Assembly (NCBI GenBank): GCA_029216955.1
Contig: JANAVB010003999.1
Coordinates: 4,864,572-4,928,571, forward strand
Length of the DNA stretch: 64,000 bases
Direction of reading: 5' to 3'
Origin: Iris pallida
Taxonomy: Eukaryota; Streptophyta; Magnoliopsida; Asparagales; Iridaceae
The first letter of the stretch is position 1. Every line of letters starts with the position of its first letter. This document shows positions 55,817 to 64,000 of the stretch, piece after piece. Position numbers and translations under genes: made by a program. The notes under the pieces were generated by a model, which saw only the letters and a list, made by a program, of their open reading frames with translations, searched no databases and was not told where the DNA came from.

Positions 55817-58800
55817 TGGCCATTATCGCCTGGAATGTGAGGGGGGCGTGTTCGCTAGGGAGGTGGAGAGATATCTGTGGGGTGCTCCACAGAGAGAGAT
55901 GTGACAATTCTGTTATCTTAGAGTCCAAGATCAAAGGGGAGAAGACTCTTACTCGACGGACCCCTTCTCATTGGGCCCAATTGTACAACCTGGCACTTTG
56001 TGATATGGCTAGGATTTGGGTTCACTGGAACCTGAAGAGTTGGGATGGTGACTTGCTCCTGCTGACGGAGCAGCTGATTTCTATCTCCTTCGTGAACAAG
56101 GGAGGCTGGTTCTTGCTGGGGGCTGTCTACGGCCACAATGACAGAAGGCGACGAGAGTCCCTATGGAGCGACATCTCCCGTATCTCATCTGTTGCTGACT
56201 TGTCGTGCCTTCCTCTTCTCTTGATCGGGGACTTCAATGCCCTTCTGTACCAAGGGGAAAAGCTGGGTGGTCGTCCGGTCCCAGATTCTATCTTATATGA
56301 TTTCCAGAGATGCCTCCTGCATGCGGGGCTTCGGGGATTGTCTCGATCAGGCTGCATCTGGACTTGGCACAACAAAGCAACTCATAATCGGGTTGCTTGT
56401 CAGCTTGATCGAGCCTTGGGTAATGGGGAGTGGTTCCGTCACTTCCCCACCACTCCAGCTGAGGGTCTAGCTGCTGGGACGAGCGATCATTCCCCCATCA
56501 GGGTTGGCTTTTCTGCTAGGTCTCTTGGGAAGTCCCGCCCGTTCAGGTACAACAACAGTTGGTATCTCTCGGAGGGCTACCTAGAGGCTATCGCTGAGGG
56601 GCTCACTAGTGGTCAGGAGGGGACGGCCCAATTCCGTTTGGTTCGTCGTCTCAAGGCCACGAAGAGAGCCCTTAGGAGTTGCGTGAAGGGGCTGCCCAAG
56701 ACCACCTTAGAAGACAAGAAGGTGGAGTTGCGGACCTTACAGCAAGATATGCAGGCTGACATGCTGAATGGGGATCTGGCGGCCAGAGAGAAGGAACTGA
56801 TCGGAGAAGTCAACATCCTGAGGCTGCAGAAGGAGATTAGCTCGGCCCAGCGGGCCAAATGCTCATGGCTGAAGGATGGCGACCGGTGCTCCAAGTTCTT
56901 CTATGATGTCATCCGGGCAAGACAAAATAGGAATCACATTTCACAGCTACTTGCGACGGATGGCACTCTGGTGGGGACGTCGGCTGAGATCCAGGGCGAG
57001 GCTGTCAGGTACTACTCTGAGTTATATTTCCAGACTGACTACCTTTCCGTGTTCCCAGAGGTTGTGACGAAGAAATTGGTGACTCCATATGGAAATAGCC
57101 TTCTGCTAGCACCTGTTACTCTGGAGGAGGTGGAGTCTATTATCAAGGGACGGACCCCAACAAGGCTCCTGGTCCGGATGGCTTCAGCAGTGGTTTCTTC
57201 AAACGCCATTGGGACATTCTTAAGCATCAGGTAGTGGAGGTGGTTCAGGAATTCTTCACCAAAGGGAAGCTCTTGAAGGAACTGAATCACACTTTCCTGA
57301 CCTTGGTGCCAAAGAAGGAGGGAGCGACTGCACTGGCGGATTTTCGTCCTATTGCATGTTGTAATTATCTTTATAAGATAATTACGCACCTTATGTGCCG
57401 GCGGATGGAGGAGATCATGCAGGACTTGGTATCTCCGAATCAGGCTGCATTCATCAAGGGAAGGTCGATCGCTGAGCACAGCCTCCTAGCTCATGAGATG
57501 GTGAGGGGATTTAGCAAACCCGGAGGGGAGAAGGCTTGTGTTAAACTGGATTTGCGGAAGGCGTATGACATGGTCAATCGGGACTTTCTCTGTCATCTGA
57601 TGTCCGCCATGGGATTCGCGGAGCACTGGGTCGCGTTGGTTCGGGAGTGCATTACATCCCCTACTTTTTCTGTTCACATCCAGGGGGTTCCGTATGGGTA
57701 CTTCCAGAGCAACCGTGGGCTTCGGCAAGGTGACCCACTGTCCCCTTACCTGTTCACGCTTGTTATGGAATACTTTACTTGCTTGATGGATCTGGCCGTG
57801 CACCGTGGACGATTGGTACCTCTGTTTCGGAGGATGGTTCCTCCAGTTACTCATCTTATATATGCGGATGATCTGCTAGTTTTCATCCAGCCTACGACGG
57901 AGGGGTTGCTGACGCTTGCGTCTATCATGAAAGATTTGAAGTCCGTCTCGGGTCTCCAGATGAACATGGATAAGAGTAGGGTCTACTTCAGCTCCTTGTG
58001 TATCCGAAAGGAGGAGCGGGCTGATGTATTGGGTGTCGCGAGGAGTGATCTCCCGGTGCGCTACTTAGGAGTGCCTCTCACTGTCAACTATGCGCGGGAT
58101 CAGGACTGCCATAACCTGGTTGAGTATGTCCAGAGGAGAGTTGAAGGTTGGCAAGCAGCAGGTCTGTCATTTGGCGGTCGCATTGAGCTGGTCAGATCGG
58201 TGATATCGGCTGTGGCCTATTTTTGGCTGCAGTCCATCCTCCTACCTGTGGCCACTATCAGACGGGTGGAGCGGCTATGTGCTGATTTTATATGGAGGGG
58301 AGGTTTGCATGCGATCTCCTGAGACCAGCTTTGTCGTCCCAGGAAGGAGGGAGGAGTGGGGCTTAGACCGTTGCTGGAGGTTAGAGAGGCTTCTGCGCTT
58401 AAGCTAGCCTGGAGATTCATCAGCGGGGGATCTCTCTGGGCGGACTGGATGCACAGCAGATATGTGAAGCAGGGCAATTTTTGGACGTGTCCTACTGACA
58501 ACAACCATTCGGTCACGTTCAAGACTGTCTTGCGACACAGGGGGTGCTCAAGTCTGCCATTCGGAGGGTCATGAAGGACGGGTCGGGTACGGACCTCTGG
58601 CGGGATCCTTGGATAGATCGGCGTTCGCTGTTGGACATCAGAGGAGCCCCAACTCATCAGGAGGACAGGCGTGGTCTGACGTGCAGTCGCATCATTCGTT
58701 ATGGGGAGTGGAGGCCGGACTCCTATCGGTTTACTGAGGAGCTGGGTGAGAGCATTTTGTCTACTGTCATTGATCCGTCTCTGCCCTGCGAATCGGTGGA

Positions 58801-59341
58801 TTTGGGAGCCGACTGGAGCCTCTTCAGGGACTGGGAGTTCCAATTCCATAGCTGCTTCAACCTCGTCCGGCGAGCCTTCCCGTTGAGTCCAGAGTACGAG
58901 TTCGTTTGGTTCAAGGGTCTGGCCAGGAAAATGCAGTTGTGTGTTTACAAGCTGCTACTGGGCCGCCTCTTGACTAGAGATCGCCTGAGTTCGTTTGGAG
59001 TGCCGGTTCCGGATCTCAAGTGTGTGCTTTGCGGTTTGGAGCCTGAATCTATAAAGCATATCTTCTTCGAGTGCACTCTGGCATAGCAGATCTGGACGGA
59101 GCATAGTCGTGTATTGGGAGTGTGTGCCTCCGAAAAATGTATTGGGGACATCATCACGGTGATCCGTGATAGCAGAGGTAGGGGGCAGGACTGGTTCCGT
59201 ACAGCCAGAATTCGTCTGGCTGCTTCGGTTTGGCATGTATGACGGGAGCGAAACCGTCGGATCTTTGAGGGGCTGGTCACCCCCCCAATTGGCATTCTCC
59301 ATAACATCGAATTTGATGTAAATGCTATGGAGAAGTGTTGA
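55816..59341 (+). pseudogene. LINE ORF2: endonuclease, reverse transcriptase, zf-RVT
   Basis: Starts MAIIAWNVRGACSLGRW, the APE-type endonuclease opening. LIGDFNALLYQGEKLGG, and TSDHSPIRVGF near its end, fit the same domain. The frame breaks near 57150, where PNKAPGPDGF of the reverse transcriptase lies across the shift. RT then reads LTLVPKKEGA, DFRPIACCNYLYKIITHLM, NQAAFIKGRSI, VKLDLRKAYDMVNRDF, NRGLRQGDPLSPYLF and the active-site LIYADDLLVF. A TGA at 58320 replaces a codon after LHAIS; the frame shifts again near 58540. The zf-RVT domain (KMQLCVYKLLLGRLLTRDRL, CVLCGLEPESIKHIFFEC) and RERNRRIFEG follow, with stops at 59084 and 59240. Confidence 0.9.
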
Positions 59342-59418
59342 GCGATGAGTGGGAGTCCCACTCTGGTTGTATGTTGTATGATTATGGCTTTTCATTTGGA
59401 ATAAAATTCACCTTTTTT

Positions 59419-59483
<65 letters not shown>

Positions 59484-59485
<2 letters not shown>

Positions 59486-59651
59486 AAGCGGATCAAAGGC
59501 CCCGCCCGCGGAGCCCCGTCGAAGCCCCGCCCCCCCTGCACCATCGAATCGCGCGGGGCCCGCGTGGGGCCCGCGTGAGCCCGCGCGATCCAACGGTTAA
59601 GGGGGGCGGGGGCTTCGACGGGGCTCCGCGGGCGGGGCTCCCGATCCGCCT

Positions 59652-59653
<2 letters not shown>
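59484..59653. mobile_element. (TA)n-flanked GC-rich MITE, GGAAGCGGATC ends
   Basis: GGAAGCGGATCAAAGG at the left and GATCCGCCTCC at the right are inverted, and the repeats continue through GCCCCGCCCGCGGAGCCCCG and its complement, leaving a loop of under 90 bp. (TA)n tracts abut both sides. Length 170 bp, strongly GC-rich. The tips resemble the GGAACGGATC tips of the element at 52731-53803. Confidence 0.85.
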
Positions 59654-59698
<45 letters not shown>

Positions 59699-59979
59699 CG
59701 GTTCGGTATTTTCGGTATGATATTACACTCAAACCGCTACCACTACCATTATACCATATTTTAGTTGGTTCGGCAATTCGATATTTGTACATAATTTCGG
59801 TTCGATTTTTCAGAATATTTTTAATCGGTATTCGGTCGGTTTTTCGATATTGGTCGGTATTTGCTCACCCCTACTATCGACTGTCTTGTCATTGAGGAAT
59901 CCTTGACGAGTATATTGTCGTTCTTCGGTCTTTTTCCCCCACTCAGTTTATTAGGAGAAAAAAAAAAATTTAACAGGCC

Positions 59980-60465
59980 ATGGAGACCAATTATCAACAA
60001 TTTGGCACTTGGCTGGATCTCCCATCTAAGCATGCTAATGAGGTAAATGTTTCTTTTCTTGAACAACAAATCGCTACTTTAACTTCTCTTGTTCAAGAAA
60101 TGGTTGTAGATAACATGCAAACAACAATGGCTTGTTGGATTTGTTTAGTAGTAGGACATCCAACTCACATGTGTCCAACTCTTCAAGAGGAGCCCAATGA
60201 ACAAATGAATGCGATATGTGGATTTCCTGGACAATCACAAATGGAATATGATCCAAATTCAAACACGTATAGCCCAGGGTGGGAAGATCATCCTACTTTT
60301 AGCTATGGAAATCTACAATCAAATCAGCATACCAAATTTTGGCATCTGACATTTGTGGATGCAACTATTGAACATAATGTAGTTATTGCTAATTTGATAT
60401 CAAAAAATGATCATATTTTTTTAGGGTTATTTACACTGACATCATCTATGTTTTGTGTTTACTAA
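59980..60465 (+). pseudogene. Athila-like gypsy gag remnant with zinc knuckle
   Basis: The frame reads VSFLEQQIATLTSLVQEMV (a coiled segment before the knuckle), CWICLVVGHPTHMCPTLQEE (CCHC-like C-x2-C-x3-GH-x4-C, followed by the CPTLQEE signature), then AICGFPGQSQMEYDPNSNTY and SPGWEDHPTFSYGN. This order is characteristic of Athila/Tat-type gag. The frame then loses similarity and ends at 60463. Nothing else of the element was found, so it is an isolated fragment. Confidence 0.7.
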
Positions 60466-60469
60466 GAAG

Positions 60470-60509
60470 ATCTTTCCTAGTTTAAAAATAATACACTGAC
60501 ATCTCCTGC

Positions 60510-60581
<72 letters not shown>

Positions 60582-60651
60582 ATGATTTCACACTGACCAT
60601 CCCTACTTTATATATATATATATATAAAGTAGGGGTGGTCAGTGTGAAATC

Positions 60652-60726
<75 letters not shown>

Positions 60727-60780
60727 AGTAGGGGTCAGTGTGAAATCATTTACATAGGGAGTATCAGTGTAAATAATCTT
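60470..60780. repeat. (TA)n tracts with inverted GGTCAGTGTGAAATCA arms
   Basis: Two long (TA)n tracts (60513-60578, 60655-60723) and a short one (60609-60624) are separated by TGATTTCACACTGACCATCC, its complement GGGTGGTCAGTGTGAAATCA, and a third copy, GGGGTCAGTGTGAAATCA. The arms form a hairpin across the central (TA)n. Likely a small (TA)n-flanked MITE with a partial second copy. Confidence 0.7.
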
Positions 60781-61554
60781 CTTCTTCTTTTTAAAAAATA
60801 TGATAGTCTCTGTCACTTTTGTGTGTTGTTCCTAGTAATTTTAGAGTTTATTGATGCAAACTGGCTACGAGTTTTAGGCTGAAATATATTAATATTTAGT
60901 ATCATAGTGATACCATTTATTATGAATAGGAATTTTGGGATATTTCTATAACAATGTTAATTTTCTTTAATCTCTTTTAGTATGAATAAGAATTTTGGGA
61001 TATTTTTTATTTTTTATTGCTACCATCTTTTCCTTTTCCAATTGATTCCAGGCTCTAAGTTATGAAACTTTTGGTACCGAGTTTTCTATCACTTATTATT
61101 GTAAAAGAAGTCATCCAATGGAAAAAAATTCTATTAACTCTCTTTGAGACAAAGTAACATTTTCTGAAGTGGATAAATCATAAATCTCGTCCTTGGAAGA
61201 ATGGAAGACTGTGTTAACTTGAAAGCGTACGTCTTTTTGGTCTAAAGTTTATATTTATTCCAAGTTTGTTGACTAAATTGTTCTATGTAGTCAAAATTTA
61301 TTGGAGAAACAAACTCTCTTGGTTTTATTCTCTACAGCAGGTGTCTATGGCCTTTTTTTTTTTTTTTTCCTGTCGTCTGCCTCTCTCGGGTGCTTCTAGT
61401 TTTCATTTTTTGAACTCCTTATGTTTTCTAAAGTTATAATCGCTCTTGCTACCAATTGTTTAACAAGCATATCAACATGTATCTAATATATTTTTGTTGG
61501 AAATTCTTCAATATTTTTCACTTTAAAATCTGCAAAAATAAAAATATGTAAATT

Positions 61555-61900
61555 TGTTACCGGCCTCCGGAGAAGTCGTACACGTAGCACTGCCCTAAGA
61601 GTTAGCTCGGACCTATGTGCAGACCGTATCCGAACGCTCCTAGTGGTAAAATCTCCGCTCTACCGGAATCTCCTTGCCGCACATGACTTAGAGAGAGTGA
61701 CCCCGACTTAGTTCTGCCCAGAGCAACAAAGAAACAACAGGAGCAGCAATTCGGAAGAGATGAGAAATTTAGAGAGATTTCATATGAAGTTTCTTTCCGT
61801 GTATTAGAAGAGAAGAAAAGCCACAATATACATAGGCTGGTGAATAATGACCAATTAATTTGGACGTTACAAAGGCATAGAAAAAACACATGTTAAAAAT
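61555..61900 (-). repeat. Probable copia-type LTR fragment, minus orientation
   Basis: Read on the minus strand the stretch has TATGTATATTGTGGC, a segment AATACACGGAAAG, a pyrimidine-rich leader, and ends GGAGGCCGGTAACA at 61555, an LTR-like terminus. The other end and a target duplication were not identified. No coding remains adjoin it. Confidence 0.4.
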
Positions 61901-63419
61901 ATGGTTCATTGAACCTGGATGGAATTTGAATAGTAATCATTACTGAATTAATTGGTGCAACGGTCAAAATAAATGAAGAGAATCAAAAAAGTTTTTAGGG
62001 TCTCAGTCCGAACCCGAAAAGGAAATCGAATCGGCATTCGTCTCTCACAGATGTGGGCACGTACCCACACCCGTTACGTGCGCCGAACCGAACCGAGCCG
62101 AGCCGGGCCGGGCGGGGGCGGTGCGCGCGTGTGGCCCATGGAGCTCCCACACAACACTTTTAATATGAGTCACATGTAGGACACGTACTCGCGTAGTCGG
62201 CTGACCACCAATACATCTGAGACGTGCGACGGATAGGGATAACTGCCAATAGAATTGCATGCTAGTAGACTTGACGGTTACTAGATGTTCATATTAGTCA
62301 TGGGGATGACGATACTAGGCATTGGGTGGGGAGAACAATACCTGACGTATGGACTTCTATTACACTTTTCCTTGTAACCCGGAAGCTCCGTTGGAGATAC
62401 GGGTATGCTTACCCCCTCAGGTTGGCCACTGACGTTCTTGAACGTTATGTGCTTTGTCACTCGTGCCCAAGAGGGGACTATACCGGATCCTATTATCAGT
62501 CAGGGCTCATGCATCGAAGGATTGTATCTCAACTGCATGTTCACAATAGAATGGTTAGGAACCCTATTGCATGCATCACTCTATTTTCTATTATATATCA
62601 CATTTTATACGACATGATATTTTCTTGTATCTTGTTACGTCTCTATGAGGACCTGGTTATCTCTTCAGGGTTAGACGATTTTCCGCAGGAGTACGGAGCG
62701 ACGCTGGATCATTCCTACCTTGATGACGAGACATCTCCTGCTGATTTCTAGTTTATTTATTCATTGAGACATTTAGTGTACATCTTTATATATCTTTTCT
62801 TTCTACTTTGCGGAGGTTGGACTCCGATTATTTGAGACTATTTTTCATAGCTGTTTGGAGTGGGTATGTCCACACGACTATCTCTTTGATACACTATTTA
62901 TTTTGGACTCTTATATCTTCTGTGTTTGAGCTGTGATGAGATTAGATTATTATATTCTGGTCTGTGATTATTTTATATATACAGCTTATGTACGTATACG
63001 AGGATTCCATATATTGTAGTATTCTTTGTATATATGCAACTGGCATGTCTACATAGTCGGTCCTAAATATTTTGGGACTGGAACGTTTACATACTTGTAT
63101 GCTACATTTTTAATTTTATATGCTTTCTGCCTTTCTGCTATAAAATTACTTGCATGCTACATTTTTTATTTTAACCATGTTTTCTTTTATTAAATTTATC
63201 TTGGAGAGATTGAACTATTTTAGGATTTTGACTGATATTAGTTCATAACTTGGCTTTGCCTGACTATTTCTTAGTTTAGGTAAATTAAATTTTTGTTTGC
63301 AAGTGTTACATACTAACCAATCGTTTTTGAGGTGTCTATAGTCAAATATAAAAGTTGGAGATGCATTTGAGAAAATAAATTTTTTTATGTTTATTCATAG
63401 AGACTATATAATTTTTTTT

Positions 63420-63420
<1 letters not shown>
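61900..63420. other. Unassigned AT-rich DNA
   Basis: A GCCGAGCCG-type GC patch (62080-62130) stands out. A 141-codon plus frame at 62326-62751 has no recognisable domain and uneven codon use; I do not call it a gene. No element ends were recognised. Confidence 0.4.

Positions 63421-63498
<78 letters not shown>
63421..63498. repeat. (TA)n microsatellite
   Basis: About 75 bp of uninterrupted TA dinucleotides, directly followed by the first Helitron-like unit. Confidence 0.95.
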
Positions 63499-63500
<2 letters not shown>

Positions 63501-64000
63501 TACTATATAATAGGAAAACTTAGATGGTGAAACTTTTGAATTCCGAAAATACCCTTACATACTTATACTAATTAAAAATAGTTCATTAATTTTAATAAGG
63601 ACAACTTAGTAATTAGGAAGATTATCCTTTGATCTTTCTAAAGAGTCTTCCTAAACTAATTAAAAAATATTAAAATACGTGCAAGGCACGTGCACATATG
63701 CTAGTATATATAATAGAAAAACTTAGATGGTGAAACTTTTGAATTCCGAAAATATCCTTACATACTTATACTAATTAAAAATAGTTCATTAATTTTAATA
63801 AGGACAACTTAGTAATTAGGAAGACTATCCTTTGATCTTCCTAAAGAGTCTTCCTAAACTAATTAAGAAATGTTAAAATACGTGCAAGGCACGTGCACAT
63901 ATGCTAGTATATATAATAGAAAAACTTGGTGGTGAAACTTTTGAATTCCTAAAATACCCTTGAGTATTTTATAAACAAATGTTATTATGTCAACTTGCAT
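63499..64000 (+). mobile_element. Tandem Helitron-like units, about 203-bp period, cut by window end
   Basis: The first unit starts TCTACTATATAATAGG right after a TA tract and ends ACGTGCAAGGCACGTGCAC...CTAGT at 63705. The second unit runs 63706-63908 and also ends with the hairpin and CTAGT; the third starts at 63909 and diverges near 63955. A 5' TC, a short 3' hairpin about ten bases before a CTAGT end and an A/T insertion context are the plant Helitron signature. Units are non-coding and near identical, so this is a non-autonomous tandem array. Confidence 0.75.

Larger units (their letters stand above)
53907..59341 (+). mobile_element. Plant L1-type LINE, decayed, both ORFs traceable
   Basis: ORF1 and ORF2 follow in order with the stop of ORF1 overlapping the start of ORF2 (TTAATG at 55813-55818). 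At least three frame breaks (near 55170, 57150, 58540) and three internal stops (58320, 59084, 59240) prevent expression. The last coding stop is at 59339-59341, with a short 3' tail AATAAAATTCACC before a (TA)n tract. The 5' end also abuts (TA)n, so the element lies within a TA microsatellite. No RNase H domain was seen. Confidence 0.9.
51650..59873. mobile_element. hAT-type element holding an 8 kb nest of other elements
   Basis: TAGGGGTGAGC at 51650 and GCTCACCCCTA at 59863-59873 are exact inverted tips. CTATCGAC flanks both (51642-51649, 59874-59881), a perfect 8-bp duplication. Inward, both ends carry repeated TCGGTATTCGG-type motifs, as in a common plant non-autonomous hAT family. The body has been enlarged by a Tourist MITE, a (TA)n-flanked TIR element, a LINE and a (TA)n-flanked GC-rich MITE. 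Its own sequence appears to be only 51650-52660 and about 59695-59873. Confidence 0.9.

Noticed and set aside
62326..62751. 141-codon plus frame as a gene
   Set aside because: No domain, no splice partners and no similarity that I can recognise; it lies among probable LTR remnants.

Overview
The window is nuclear DNA of a flowering plant. Two multi-exon plant genes lie head to head, and almost everything between, inside and around them is transposable-element sequence. The very GC-rich first exon of panB and the abundance of (TA)n-flanked MITEs lean toward a monocot, but I cannot name a species.

Layout. Positions 1-5893 hold a large non-autonomous LTR retrotransposon, a LARD-like element with 4.1 kb LTRs and a 1.35 kb non-coding centre. 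It sits in a CACTA-type transposon end (5894-6386). Then come an LTR fragment, a GC-rich fragment and a 31-bp palindromic tandem array (to 8281), followed by unassigned DNA. The ketopantoate hydroxymethyltransferase gene (panB) runs on the minus strand from 17985 to 10903 in four exons; its 5.8 kb second intron holds copia LTR pieces and SINE-like copies. A 3.6 kb TIR element (18147-21788) with self-complementary arrays and a captured gene fragment lies 160 bp upstream of the panB start, followed by a second TIR element with GC-rich cargo.

SGT1, the HSP90 co-chaperone of plant immunity, runs on the plus strand from 23284 to 50861 in ten exons. Its first intron is 20.5 kb and contains a solo LTR, several MITEs, a Tekay/Del-type gypsy element (29740-40343, TSD GGAGT) nested in a MITE, and hAT- and MULE-like elements. 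The reading frame breaks in exon 9, within the SGS domain.

Downstream, a hAT-type element with intact 8-bp target duplications (51650-59873) holds a nest: a Tourist MITE, a (TA)n-flanked TIR element with a hAT MITE inside it, a decayed L1-type LINE and a further (TA)n-flanked MITE. The right end holds an Athila-like gag remnant, an LTR, unassigned AT-rich DNA and a tandem array of Helitron-like units reaching the window edge.

The two host genes have unrelated roles: pantothenate synthesis, and co-chaperone action for immune receptors and SCF ligases. Their shared interest is how strongly TE insertion has reshaped the promoter of one and the introns of both. Exon borders were read by eye from GT/AG sites, frame continuity and family resemblance; no RNA evidence was available. 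No rRNA or tRNA gene and no CRISPR array was seen.
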